Positions 18,596-27,779 of a stretch of 64,000 nt of DNA are shown in pieces. The DNA is from Kineosporia corallincola (GTDB lineage: Bacteria > Actinomycetota > Actinomycetes > Actinomycetales > Kineosporiaceae). The translations under genes and the position numbers were made by a program. The first letter of the stretch is position 1. Every line of letters starts with the position of its first letter. A model generated the notes under the pieces. That model searched no databases. It saw only the letters and a program-made list of their open reading frames with translations, and was not told the DNA's origin. The stretch spans positions 62,001 to 126,000 of the forward strand of contig NZ_JAHBAY010000011.1 of assembly GCF_018499875.1 (NCBI RefSeq), given 5' to 3'.

Positions 18596-19850
18596 AACCC
18601 TCCACCGCCGCGGCCCGCACCGAGCTGGTGCCGGCCAGGGCGGTGAGGGTGCTGTGCACGTCCGGGTCGACGCGGACGTTCTGCGGGGCGATCCGCTGGG
18701 CCGAGCGGAGCGTCTCCAGAACGTCGTCGTGCTGCCCGATCGCGAACTGGGCGCGCGCCAGGTCGACATAGAAGTGCGACCGGCGCTCGGCCGGCAGGCT
18801 GGTGGGCGGTGCCCAGTCGCGGGCGGTGTCGAGGGCGACCTGCGGGGCGTCGAGCTCGACGGCGGTGGACACCTCGTGGATGCGCACCGACTCCGGCCCG
18901 AACGCGGTGCCCGCCCAGATGCCCTCGGTCACCTGGGCGGCGGTGGTCTTGGCCTCGTCCAGGTGGTCCCAGGCCAGGTCTTGCTGCCCGGCCCGGGCGG
19001 CGGCGATGGCCGCGCGCATGTGCAGTGCGCCGTACTGGGCCAGCATCTCGTCGGTGCGGTCGGTCGGGCGGTCTTTCACCGCGTCGGCCGCCCGCTCCAG
19101 CATGACCCGCCCACGGCCGGGCTCACGGCCCAGGAAGAACGACTCGGCGCGCACGTACGAGGTGGCCGCCAGGTTGAACGGGTCACCGCTCTGGCCCGCG
19201 GCCCAGCCCATGATGTGGATCAGCCGGCCGCCCAGGTCGTGCAGGCCGAGCTTGGCCGCCACCGCGTCGGCCGCCCGCCAGGCCTGCACCAGCAGACCGG
19301 CCACGGCCTGGCGGTTGCGTTCCTCGTGCTGTTCCATCAGCGAGCGGGTCAGCTCGGGGATCAGGTCGGGCAGGCCGGCCAGCAGCTGCCGGTACTGCGA
19401 GTTCAGCCGCTCGTGCACGAGATAGTCGGTGGCGGTGCTCAATTCGGCGATGCTGCGCACCGGGCCGTCGTCGGGCAGGTCGTAGAGGTCGGCCAGCCGG
19501 TGCAGCGCGCTGATGCCCGGGCCGTCGGCGCTGATCAGGCCGAGGCCGGAATCCAGCCGCCGGGGCCGGGTCTCGATCCGGCGCTCGGCCAGGTCGAACT
19601 CCAGGGCGGCGTTGGCCAGCTGGATCAGCTCACCGCCGGCGCCGAGGGCCTCGTCGAGACGGCGGGCGACGTCGGGCTGGGGGCGGCGTTCGGCCCGTTC
19701 CATCTTGGCGATGAGGGTGCCGCTGACGTGGACGGTGCGGCCCAGCTGGGACTGGGCCAGCCCGGCCTGGGTGCGGTAGGTGCGCAGGCGCGCCCCGAAG
19801 CGGGCGAGCCGGGATGCGTCGGGATCGAGGTCGCGCAACGGCTGTGGCAT
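18495..19850 (-). CDS. XRE-family regulator with TPR-like C-terminal region
   Basis: A 451-residue cytoplasmic regulator. Residues about 17-72 form an XRE helix-turn-helix (FGARLRTYRTQAGLAQSQLG, then the recognition part VSGTLIAKMERAERRP). The remaining 370 residues are Ala/Leu-rich helical repeats, as in the HTH-TPR regulators common in Streptomyces and relatives, which sense a small ligand or peptide. The last 30 residues are Pro/Ala-rich. It converges on the HAD gene with a 101-bp overlap, so antisense coupling is possible. The promoter should lie in 19851-20302. Confidence 0.85.
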   Translation of the reverse strand: MPQPLRDLDPDASRLARFGARLRTYRTQAGLAQSQLGRTVHVSGTLIAKMERAERRPQPDVARRLDEALGAGGELIQLANAALEFDLAERRIETRPRRLDSGLGLISADGPGISALHRLADLYDLPDDGPVRSIAELSTATDYLVHERLNSQYRQLLAGLPDLIPELTRSLMEQHEERNRQAVAGLLVQAWRAADAVAAKLGLHDLGGRLIHIMGWAAGQSGDPFNLAATSYVRAESFFLGREPGRGRVMLERAADAVKDRPTDRTDEMLAQYGALHMRAAIAAARAGQQDLAWDHLDEAKTTAAQVTEGIWAGTAFGPESVRIHEVSTAVELDAPQVALDTARDWAPPTSLPAERRSHFYVDLARAQFAIGQHDDVLETLRSAQRIAPQNVRVDPDVHSTLTALAGTSSVRAAAVEGFTREVLAPARPAPAVRAARAAPSATRPPSPPSA

Positions 19851-20302
19851 GGCTGGCCTCCCATCAAAGGTCCAGTCGCAGCCACGCCCCTCGCCGTGTC
19901 AGCGCGCGCACGCTGCTGTCATCACAATATGCAACCCTGCACCAAAGGGTAAGTCCGAAATCATCCCTTTTGGCGAGATGGCCCGACTGTTCCGCGCTTT
20001 CTCTGACCAGGCGTCCAAGGAACTTCCTACCGGATTCCTCGCGAGTAGTCTGCCCAAGCCTTGCTGGCCTGGCGTGTCGTGGCTACGCAGGGACGTTTGG
20101 AGGGCGGGGCCGCGGTGGGGCTCCAGGCTGTCCGTCACCGCGGTCCCGCCGGCAGGAGGGGTGCCAGGCGGGGGCTGGCCTCCGAGTGGCAGATACTGTC
20201 AGTCGCAGTGCGTTACGAGACATGGCCGGTAGCCGGATGCATGGGGACAGCCCGACTGTCCTCATGATCAACGGATCAGGGGGATCAGGTGGATCGCGCG
20301 GC
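19851..20302. promoter_or_regulatory. Intergenic region upstream of the XRE/TPR regulator
   Basis: No convincing gene is present in these 452 bp. An AT-richer patch at about 19915-19990 contains an imperfect inverted repeat, CCAAAGGG at 19942-19949 and CCCTTTTGG at 19965-19973. This is a plausible promoter or operator for the minus-strand regulator. The repeated GGATCAGG words near 20275-20290 lie just after the reductase stop codon. Confidence 0.35.
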
Positions 20303-21517
20303 TCAGGCGGTGCCGGCCGCCGGTGCGCCACTGAGGGCCCGCAGCGCCCACCGGGCCGGGCCGAATCGCAGCACCCGGGCGACGTCGGTCTGGCCGCGGG
20401 TCAGGCGCTGGAACTCGCGCCACCCCAGGGGAGTACGGGTCAGGAGGGCGTGCATGACCGACGGGTGTCGCTCGAAAGCCTGGAGAAACACCCGGCCCGC
20501 CTCCATCTCCGGGCCCAGCTCCTCGGTGATGCGCATCGTGTAGTCACGCACCACGCGGCTCAAACCTCCCATGCTGGGCGGCATCCCGTTCGGGGCCGCG
20601 GCCTTCGCGGCGCACTCGCCGGCGATCCGGCCGGACCGCAGGGCGTACGAGATACCTTCCCGGGTCCAGGGTTCCAGCAGCCCGGCGGCATCGCCGGCCA
20701 CCAGCACCCGGCCGTCGCCGAGCGGCGAGTCGGTGGTGCGGCAGCGGGTCAGGTGACCCGACTCGTGCACCACCTCGGCGTCGGCCAGGCCCTGCTGCTC
20801 GGTGAAAAGCTTGAGATAGGAGCGTGCTTCGTCGGCCGTTCCGCGCCGGGCGATGACCCCGACGGTGATCGTGCCGCCCTTCGGGAAGACCCAGCCGTAC
20901 GAGCCGGGGATCGGGCCCCAGTCCATGTGAATGCGCCCCGCCCAGGTGCGCGCCTGCTCGTCCGAGGCCTTCAGCTCGTACTCCAGGCCCAGGTCGACCT
21001 GGCCCGGCGTGACGCCCACGTGCCGGGCGATCCGGCTCGCGCTGCCGTCGGCGCCGACCACGTAGCGCGCCCGGATCGGCCCGGCCGACGTGGACAGCAG
21101 CGCACCGTCGACGTCCTGGGTGACCGCCGTGACGGTGACCCCGGAACGGGTTTCGGCGCCGAGCCCGGCGGCGTGGTCGAGCAGGGCGGCGTCGAACTCG
21201 CTGCGGTCGACCAGGCTGAGCATGCGCTCGCGCGAGGCCCGGCCGGCCGGCTTGCGCCCGCGGTCGGTGAACGTGGCCCGCACGATCTCCTGCCGCACCG
21301 GCACGTCCAGGTCGCTCAGCCCGGCGAGCTCGGTCAGGCTGACGCCGATCAGGCCGCCGCCGCAGGTCTTGTACCGGGGGAAGGTCGCCCGGTCCACGAT
21401 CAGGGTGCGGGCGCCCATCCGCGCCGCGGCCGCGGCCGCGCTGCTCCCGGCCGGCCCGGCCCCGACCACGACCACGTCGTACCCGGTGCGCTCGTTCTGG
21501 TTCCCGCTGGCGTGCAT
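20303..21517 (-). CDS. FAD-dependent oxidoreductase, geranylgeranyl reductase family
   Basis: A 404-residue flavoprotein. The N-terminal FAD motif VVVGAGPAGSSAAAAAARMGA is followed by the acidic strand end LIVD. Residues around KTCGGGL carry the conserved CGGG stretch of the geranylgeranyl reductase family, and the second FAD motif is VLVAGDAAGLLEPWTREGISYAL. The family saturates prenyl chains of menaquinone, chlorophyll or archaeal-type lipids, and in actinobacteria often acts on menaquinone side chains. Here that is inference only. It lies 79 bp after kdpE on the same strand and could be read through from the kdp operon, though no functional link is obvious. Confidence 0.88.
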   Translation of the reverse strand: MHASGNQNERTGYDVVVVGAGPAGSSAAAAAARMGARTLIVDRATFPRYKTCGGGLIGVSLTELAGLSDLDVPVRQEIVRATFTDRGRKPAGRASRERMLSLVDRSEFDAALLDHAAGLGAETRSGVTVTAVTQDVDGALLSTSAGPIRARYVVGADGSASRIARHVGVTPGQVDLGLEYELKASDEQARTWAGRIHMDWGPIPGSYGWVFPKGGTITVGVIARRGTADEARSYLKLFTEQQGLADAEVVHESGHLTRCRTTDSPLGDGRVLVAGDAAGLLEPWTREGISYALRSGRIAGECAAKAAAPNGMPPSMGGLSRVVRDYTMRITEELGPEMEAGRVFLQAFERHPSVMHALLTRTPLGWREFQRLTRGQTDVARVLRFGPARWALRALSGAPAAGTA

Positions 21518-21596
21518 CCGCGCATGCTAACCAGCTCGGCTGAACGCCCGATGGTGAGCCAGCCCTAAGTTCCGCTCCGGCACGGTTCGGACGGCG

Positions 21597-22265
21597 TCAC
21601 GGCTGGAACCGGTACCCCATTCCGGGCTCGGTCAGCAGGTGGGCCGGGCGGGTCGGGTCGGTCTCCAGTTTGCGCCGCAGCTGGGCCATGTACTGCCGCA
21701 CGTTCTGGGTCTCCGCCCGGTAGGTCGGGCCCCACACCTGTTCCAGCAGGTAGCGCTGGCTGAGCAGCTTGCCCGGCTCGGCCACCACGGCCGCCAGCAG
21801 CTGCCACTCGGTGCGGGTCAGGTGCACGTCCGGGGTGATCACCCGGCGCGCCAGGTCGATCCGGTAGCGCCCGACCAGCACCTCCGCCGGGGCCTCGGCC
21901 GGATCGCCGAACCGCCTGGCCACCACCCGGATCCGGGCCAGCAGCTCGTCCACGCTGAACGGTTTGGTGACGTAGTCGTCGGCCCCGGCGTCCAGGGCGT
22001 CCACCTTGTCGCGGCTGTCGGCCCGGCCGGAGAGCACGATCACCGGAACCCTGGTCCAGGTGCGCAGTTGCCGGATCACCTCGACGCCGTCCAGGTCGGG
22101 CAGCCCGAGGTCGAGCACGACGATGTCGGGATGGTCCTGCCGGGCGGCGTCCAGCGCACCCTGCCCGGTGCCGGCCGTGACCACCTCGTACTGCCGGGCC
22201 AGCAGATTGATCCGCAGCACCCGGATCATCTGCGGCTCGTCGTCGACCACCAGGATCCGGGTCAC
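21597..22265 (-). CDS. kdpE: Response regulator KdpE
   Basis: An OmpR-family response regulator of 222 residues that activates the kdp operon when phosphorylated by KdpD. Receiver domain residues 1-118: acidic pocket Asp8-Asp9, phospho-acceptor Asp52 in VVLDLGLPD, conserved Ser in IVLSGRAD and Lys in YVTKPF. The C-terminal winged helix (about 125-222) has the recognition helix region RAETQNVRQYMAQLRRKLE and ends GMGYRFQP. GTG 22265 overlaps the kdpD stop as GTGA. OmpR-family members bind 11-bp-spaced direct repeats, and such a repeat occurs upstream of this operon at 29698-29715. Confidence 0.95.
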   Translation of the reverse strand: MTRILVVDDEPQMIRVLRINLLARQYEVVTAGTGQGALDAARQDHPDIVVLDLGLPDLDGVEVIRQLRTWTRVPVIVLSGRADSRDKVDALDAGADDYVTKPFSVDELLARIRVVARRFGDPAEAPAEVLVGRYRIDLARRVITPDVHLTRTEWQLLAAVVAEPGKLLSQRYLLEQVWGPTYRAETQNVRQYMAQLRRKLETDPTRPAHLLTEPGMGYRFQP

Positions 22266-24805
22266 GGATTCACCTGGTCGTCCTGGTCCACCTCGACCAG
22301 CGTCATGATCATGGTCAGCCCGCCTCCTGGAGTGGTGTCGGGGGTCAGGGTGCCACCCATCGCCTCGGTCAGGCCCCGGGAGAGCGCCAGGCCCAGGCCC
22401 ACCCCGGTGCCGTTGTCCCGGTCACCGAACCGCTGGAACGGCAGGAACACGTCGTCCCACAGCTCCGCCGGGATGCCCGGGCCGCGGTCGATCACCCGGG
22501 TCTCCACCTCACCGGCGTGCGCGCTGACCACGATCATCGGCGGGCTGCCCTCCGGCGAGTGCCGTAAAGCGTTGCGCAGCAGGTTCACCAGCACCCGCTC
22601 GATCAGCACCGGGTCACCGGTCACCTCCAGGAACTCCTCCGGGAGACGCACCTCGATGTCCCGGCCCTCCGGGCCGAGCTCGTCCAGGGCCATCGCCACG
22701 GTCTCGGCGATGCTGGTCGGCTGCGGCCGCATGGCCAGCGCCCCGGCCTGGAGCCGGCTCATGTCCAGCAGGTTGTCCACCAGCCGGGTCAGCCGGTCCA
22801 GCGACTCCTCCACGCTGGCCAGGAGTTCCGTCCGGTCGTCGGCGCTGAACTCGACCCCGGGCGCACGCAGCCCGCCCACGGCGGCCTTGGCCGATGCCAG
22901 CGGCGTCCTCAGGTCGTGACTGACGGCGGACAGCAACGCGGTGCGCATCCGGTCCACCTCGGCCAGCGGACCCGCCGCCGCGGCCTGCTCCCGCAACTGC
23001 TGCTGCCGCATCGCGACCACCGCCTGGGCAGCGAACGCCTGCACCACGCGGCGGTCCTGGGCCGCCAGCGGGTGCCCGCTCAGCACCAGCGAGATCTCCT
23101 CGTCGACGAGTACCTCGGCGTCACCCTGGCCGGGTGTCGTCACCGCCTCGCCCACCGACGCCACCACCTGCCAGGCGTCCGGGTCGTGCTGGAGGTCGGG
23201 ACTCGGGCCCGAGCCGGGAGCGCGGTGCAGCAGCGTCGCCCCGGTGAACCGGAAGGTCTCGCGCACCTGGTCGAGCAGCGCCGGCAGCGGCTGGGCGCCG
23301 CGCAGCACACTGCCCGCCAGGGTGGACAGCGTCTCGGCCTCGGCCCGCGCGCTGGCCGCCTCCCGGGTGCGCCGGGCCGCCCGGTCCACGGTGGCGCTCA
23401 CCGCCACCGCCACCGCCAGGAAGACCAGCAGCGCCAGCACGTTCTCGCGGGTGGCGATGGTGACCGTGTGGATCGGCGGGGCGAAGTAGAAGTTCAGCAG
23501 CACCGATCCGGCCACCGCCGCGAACAGGGCCGGCCACAGCCCACCCACCAGCGCCACGATCACCACCGCGGCCAGGTAGAGCAGGATGTCGCTGCCCAGC
23601 GACACCTGACCGCGCAACTGGCTGAGCAGCAGGGTGAGCCCGGCCAGACCCAGCGCCGCGACCAGCAGCCCGGCCACCCGCCGGTTACGGCTCAGGGCAC
23701 TCTCCGCCTTCGGCAGCGCCCGGCCCCGGTGCACCTCGGCGTGGGTCACCAGATGGACGTCGATGGGCCCGGCCCCGTTCGTCGTGGTGACGCCGACGCC
23801 CGGGGAGAAGAGCGACTGGAGGCGGCCGCGCCGGGAGACGCCGAGCACCAGCTCGGTCGCGTTCACCCCGCGGGCGAAGTCGAGCAGGGCCTGCGGGACG
23901 TCGTTGCCCACCACCTGGTGGTAGGTGCCGCCCAGGTCCTCGGCCAGCGTGCGCTGTGCCGCCAGGTGCGCGTGGCTGCCGCCGCTCAGCCCGTCGTTGC
24001 GGGCCACGTGCACGGCCAGCAGGTCGGCGCCGCGCGAGCGGCTGGCCAGCCGGGCCGCGCGACGGATCAGGGTCTCGCCCTCCGGGCCGCCGGTGAGCGC
24101 CACCACCACCCGCTCCCGGGCCTCCCAGGTGTCCGAGATGTCGTGCGCCGCACGATAACTCTCCAGCTCGTCGTCCACCTTGTCGGCCAGCCAGAGCAGC
24201 GCCAGCTCACGCAGCGCGGTCAGGTTGCCCACCCGGAAGTAGTTGCCGAGCGCGGCGTCGATCTTCTCCGCACCGTAGATGTTGCCGTGCGCCATCCGCC
24301 GCCGGATCGCCTCCGGCGCCATGTCGACCAGCTCGATCGTGCCGGCCCGGCGCACCACCTCGTCCGGCACGGTCTCCCGCTGCGGCACCCCGGTGATCTG
24401 CCGGACGATGTCGTTGATCGACTCCAGGTGCTGCACATTGACCGTGGTCAGCACCGTCATCCCGGCGTCGAGCAGCTCCTCGATGTCCTGCCAGCGCTTG
24501 GCGTTGCGCGAGCCGGGCACGTTGGTGTGCGCCAGCTCGTCCACCAGCACCACCTCCGCGCCGCGGGCGAGCACCGCGTCCACGTCCATCTCACTGAAGG
24601 TGGTGTCGCGGTAGCGATGGGCCCGCCGCGGGAGCACCTCGAGGTCACCGATCATCGCCTCGGTCTGTTCCCGGCCGTGGGTCTCGACGTAGCCGATCAC
24701 CACGTCGGTGCCGCGCTCGCGGCGCCGGTGCCCCTCTTCGAGCATCTTGTACGTCTTGCCCACACCGGGAGCCGCCCCCAGGTGCACCCGCAGCTGTCCC
24801 ACCAT
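22262..24805 (-). CDS. kdpD: Sensor histidine kinase KdpD
   Basis: The membrane sensor of potassium limitation and turgor, 847 residues. The N-terminal KdpD domain has Walker A GAAPGVGKTYKMLEEG and the Walker B-like VVLVDELAHTN. A universal-stress-protein domain follows (about 230-360). Four closely spaced transmembrane helices (about 370-490) and a GAF-like domain come next. The kinase core has the H-box AVSHDLRTPLAS (His about 630), and then N-, G1- and G2-boxes NLLRNALRHS, DRGPGIP and GTGVGLGLALS. Somewhat shorter than the 894-residue E. coli protein but complete. It begins 2 bp after kdpC and overlaps kdpE, so sensor and regulator are co-translated. Confidence 0.95.
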   Translation of the reverse strand: MVGQLRVHLGAAPGVGKTYKMLEEGHRRRERGTDVVIGYVETHGREQTEAMIGDLEVLPRRAHRYRDTTFSEMDVDAVLARGAEVVLVDELAHTNVPGSRNAKRWQDIEELLDAGMTVLTTVNVQHLESINDIVRQITGVPQRETVPDEVVRRAGTIELVDMAPEAIRRRMAHGNIYGAEKIDAALGNYFRVGNLTALRELALLWLADKVDDELESYRAAHDISDTWEARERVVVALTGGPEGETLIRRAARLASRSRGADLLAVHVARNDGLSGGSHAHLAAQRTLAEDLGGTYHQVVGNDVPQALLDFARGVNATELVLGVSRRGRLQSLFSPGVGVTTTNGAGPIDVHLVTHAEVHRGRALPKAESALSRNRRVAGLLVAALGLAGLTLLLSQLRGQVSLGSDILLYLAAVVIVALVGGLWPALFAAVAGSVLLNFYFAPPIHTVTIATRENVLALLVFLAVAVAVSATVDRAARRTREAASARAEAETLSTLAGSVLRGAQPLPALLDQVRETFRFTGATLLHRAPGSGPSPDLQHDPDAWQVVASVGEAVTTPGQGDAEVLVDEEISLVLSGHPLAAQDRRVVQAFAAQAVVAMRQQQLREQAAAAGPLAEVDRMRTALLSAVSHDLRTPLASAKAAVGGLRAPGVEFSADDRTELLASVEESLDRLTRLVDNLLDMSRLQAGALAMRPQPTSIAETVAMALDELGPEGRDIEVRLPEEFLEVTGDPVLIERVLVNLLRNALRHSPEGSPPMIVVSAHAGEVETRVIDRGPGIPAELWDDVFLPFQRFGDRDNGTGVGLGLALSRGLTEAMGGTLTPDTTPGGGLTMIMTLVEVDQDDQVNP

Positions 24806-24807
24806 CG

Positions 24808-25659
24808 TTATGCCTTGTCCAGCGCCAGATTCAGTTCCAGCACGTTCACCCCGGGCTCGCCGATGAAGCCGAGCGCGCGGCCGGTGGTGTACTCGTCGAC
24901 CAGTTTCTGCACCTGGTCAGTCTGCATGCCGCGCTCCCGGGCCACCCGGGCGACCTGGAGATCGGCGTAGGCCACGCTGATCTGCGGGTCCAGGCCGCTG
25001 GCGCTCGCGGTGACGGCGTCGGCGGGGACCTGCGGGTCTGCGGGGGCGTCACCGCGCACCGGCGTGGTGACGTAGCCGGTGTACCCGGTGTCCGGCTCGG
25101 CGCACTCCACCTTCACCCCCTGATAGGTGGTCACGAAGGGCGAGGCCGGGCAGGCCTGGTTCAGGCTGACCACGCGGGTGATGCGCCCGGTGGCGCCGTC
25201 CTCGTGCCACACCCCGAGCACGGCGCCGACCCCGTCGGGCGTGCAGTAGGGCCGGGAGCCGTCCGCGCCCTCCAGCTCGCCGACCGCGAGGCTGCGCGAG
25301 CAGACCTGGGTGAGCAGGCTCTGCGAGGCCGTCTCGGCGTCCGTGCTCAGGGTGTCCACCACGTCCTCCGGCCCGAGGTTGGACGCGCTGGTCGACAGCG
25401 GGTCGTAGCCGTCGCCGGCGGCCGAGGGCCGGGACTGGAAGTACTGCACCAGGGCCTTGCCGTCGGAGTCGGTGAAGGACTGGCCGACCAGCGCGGAACC
25501 GACTGCCCGGCCGTCTTTCTCGAGCAGGTCCCGGTGCAGGCCGGGCAGCTGGGCGACGGCGGTGATCAGCAGTGGGTAGGCCAGACCGAGCACGGCGGTC
25601 AGGACCAGGAGAACACGGAGGGCCGCGAGGTGCTGGCCGATCCAGGACGGTAGTCGCAT
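24808..25659 (-). CDS. kdpC: Potassium-transporting ATPase subunit KdpC, long variant
   Basis: KdpC is the accessory subunit that stabilises the KdpFABC complex and may help ATP binding to KdpB. It has one N-terminal transmembrane helix (residues about 12-34). The conserved marks are YFQSRPSAAGDGYDPLSTSASNLGP and, near the C-terminus, VTASASGLDPQIS with ARVARERG. Length is 283 residues against about 190 in E. coli. The extra 80-90 residues lie between the two conserved blocks and contain four cysteines, which might form disulfides on the outer face. The start is ATG 25659; a very long in-frame opening upstream is a shadow of kdpB. The gap to kdpB is 11 bp. Confidence 0.93.
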   Translation of the reverse strand: MRLPSWIGQHLAALRVLLVLTAVLGLAYPLLITAVAQLPGLHRDLLEKDGRAVGSALVGQSFTDSDGKALVQYFQSRPSAAGDGYDPLSTSASNLGPEDVVDTLSTDAETASQSLLTQVCSRSLAVGELEGADGSRPYCTPDGVGAVLGVWHEDGATGRITRVVSLNQACPASPFVTTYQGVKVECAEPDTGYTGYVTTPVRGDAPADPQVPADAVTASASGLDPQISVAYADLQVARVARERGMQTDQVQKLVDEYTTGRALGFIGEPGVNVLELNLALDKA

Positions 25660-25670
25660 GATGACGTTCC

Positions 25671-27764
25671 TCAGAAGATGCTGGAGACCAGCAGGTCGAT
25701 GAGCTTGATCCCGACGAACGGGGTGACGATTCCGCCGACGCCGTAGACCAGCAGGTTGCGGCGCAGCATGGTGGCGGCGTCGGAGGGCCGGTAGCGCACG
25801 CCGCGCAGGGCCAGCGGGATCAGCGCCACGATGATGATCGCGTTGAAGATCACCGCCGACAGGATCGCCGAGGTGGGGCTGCCCAGCCGCATCACGTTCA
25901 GGGTGTCCAGGCCCGGGTACACCGCGGCGAAGATGGCCGGGATGATCGCGAAGTACTTGGCGATGTCGTTGGCGATCGAGAAGGTGGTCAGCGCGCCGCG
26001 GGTGATCAGGAGCTGCTTGCCGATCTCGACGATCTCGATCAGCTTCGTCGGGTCGGAGTCCAGATCCACCATGTTCCCGGCCTCTTTCGCGGCCGAGGTG
26101 CCGGTGTTCATCGCCACGCCGACGTCGGCCTGGGCCAGCGCCGGGGCGTCGTTGGTGCCGTCGCCGGTCATCGCGACCAGCTTGCCGCCCTCCTGCTCGC
26201 GCCGGATCAGCGCCAGCTTGTCCTCCGGCGTGGCCTCGGCCAGGAAGTCGTCGACCCCGGCCTCCCGGGCGATCGCCTCGGCGGTGCGCGGGTTGTCGCC
26301 GGTGATCATCACGGTGCGGATGCCCATCCGGCGCATCTCGTCGAAGCGTTCCCGCATGCCGTGTTTCACGACGTCCTTGAGATGGATGACGCCGAGCACC
26401 CGGGTCGGCTCGGCCACCACCAGCGGGGTGCCGCCGGCCGAGGAGATCTCGTCGACGATGTCCTTCAGGTCGGCCGGGATCCGCCCGCCGTTCGTCCGCA
26501 CCCACTCGGTCACCTGGGCCGTCGCGCCCTTGCGCAGGACCCGGCCACCGACGTCCACCCCCGACATCCGGGTCTGGGCGGTGAACTCCACCCAGACCGG
26601 GTCGGACAGCTCGCGTTCGCGCAGCCCGTGCGCCTGCTTGGCGTGGACCACGATCGAGCGTCCCTCCGGCGTCTCGTCGGCCAGGCTGGACAGCTGGGCC
26701 GCGTCGGCCAGCTCGGCCACCGAGACCCCGTGCACCGGAACGAATTCCCCGGCCTGCCGGTTCCCCAGGGTGATCGTGCCGGTCTTGTCGAGCAGCAGCA
26801 CGTTCACGTCACCGGCGGCCTCCACCGCGCGGCCCGACATCGCCAGCACGTTGCGCTGCACCAGCCGGTCCATGCCGGCGATGCCGATGGCCGACAGCAG
26901 CGCGCCGATCGTCGTCGGAATCAGGCAGACCAGCAGGCTGACCAGCACGATCCCGGTGACGCCGCCGTCGTCGATCACCACACCGTCGATGCCGAAACCT
27001 TGTTGCCCGACCGCGAACACGGCCATCGGCTGGAGCGTGGCCACCGCCATCAGGAAGATCACGGTGAGCGAGGCGAGCAGGATGTTGAGGGCGATCTCGT
27101 TCGGTGTCTTCTGCCGGTTCGCGCCCTCGACCAGGGCGATCATCCGGTCCACGAAGCTCTCGCCGGGCTTCTGCGTGATCCGCACGACGATCCGGTCGGA
27201 CAGCACCCGGGTGCCCCCGGTGACCGCGGACCGGTCGCCGCCGGACTCCCGGATCACCGGCGCGGACTCGCCGGTGATGGCGGACTCGTCCACGCTGGCG
27301 ATGCCCTGGATCACCTCGCCGTCGCCGGGGATCACCTCACCGGCGTCCACCACCACGGTGTCGCCCTGCTTGAGTTCGGTCGCGGCGACCACGGTTTCGG
27401 TGGTTCCGTCCAGCCGCCGGGCGGTGGTGTCCTGCTTGGCCCGGCGCAGGGTGTCGGCCTGTGCCTTGCCTCGCCCCTCGGCCACCGCCTCGGCCAGGTT
27501 GGCGAAAACCACCGTCAGCCAGAGCCATCCGGTGATCACCCAGGCGAACAGCGACGGGTCGGCGACGGCCAGCACGGTGGTGAACGCCGAGCCGATCTCG
27601 ACGATGAACATCACCGGGTTGCGCCACAGGGTGCGGGGGTCGAGCTTGATCAGCGCGCCGGGCAGCGAGGCCCACAGCTGCCGGGGGTCGAGAAGGCCGC
27701 CGCCGGCGGGTTTTCGCGGGTTCTCGGGCGGGGCCGGGGTTTCGGTCATGGACGTTGTGGTCAC
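25671..27764 (-). CDS. kdpB: Potassium-transporting P-type ATPase, catalytic subunit KdpB
   Basis: The energy-coupling P-type ATPase subunit of the Kdp pump, 697 residues. The phosphorylated aspartate is Asp326 in [11 protein letters not shown]. The actuator motif is ITGESAPV, the nucleotide-binding domain contains KGATAQV, and the hinge/P-domain carries [22 protein letters not shown]. About seven transmembrane helices are present, with the family-specific intramembrane stretch near [18 protein letters not shown] at the C-terminal side. It begins at GTG 27764, 15 bp after kdpA. All catalytic residues look intact. Confidence 0.97.
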   Translation of the reverse strand: MTTTSMTETPAPPENPRKPAGGGLLDPRQLWASLPGALIKLDPRTLWRNPVMFIVEIGSAFTTVLAVADPSLFAWVITGWLWLTVVFANLAEAVAEGRGKAQADTLRRAKQDTTARRLDGTTETVVAATELKQGDTVVVDAGEVIPGDGEVIQGIASVDESAITGESAPVIRESGGDRSAVTGGTRVLSDRIVVRITQKPGESFVDRMIALVEGANRQKTPNEIALNILLASLTVIFLMAVATLQPMAVFAVGQQGFGIDGVVIDDGGVTGIVLVSLLVCLIPTTIGALLSAIGIAGMDRLVQRNVLAMSGRAVEAAGDVNVLLLDKTGTITLGNRQAGEFVPVHGVSVAELADAAQLSSLADETPEGRSIVVHAKQAHGLRERELSDPVWVEFTAQTRMSGVDVGGRVLRKGATAQVTEWVRTNGGRIPADLKDIVDEISSAGGTPLVVAEPTRVLGVIHLKDVVKHGMRERFDEMRRMGIRTVMITGDNPRTAEAIAREAGVDDFLAEATPEDKLALIRREQEGGKLVAMTGDGTNDAPALAQADVGVAMNTGTSAAKEAGNMVDLDSDPTKLIEIVEIGKQLLITRGALTTFSIANDIAKYFAIIPAIFAAVYPGLDTLNVMRLGSPTSAILSAVIFNAIIIVALIPLALRGVRYRPSDAATMLRRNLLVYGVGGIVTPFVGIKLIDLLVSSIF

Positions 27765-27779
27765 CGGGGGTCCTCGGGT

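Noticed and set aside
25660-26505. Upstream in-frame extension of kdpC
   Set aside because: It is an opposite-phase shadow of kdpB with repetitive Arg/Gly composition; KdpC has a clear start with a membrane helix at 25659.
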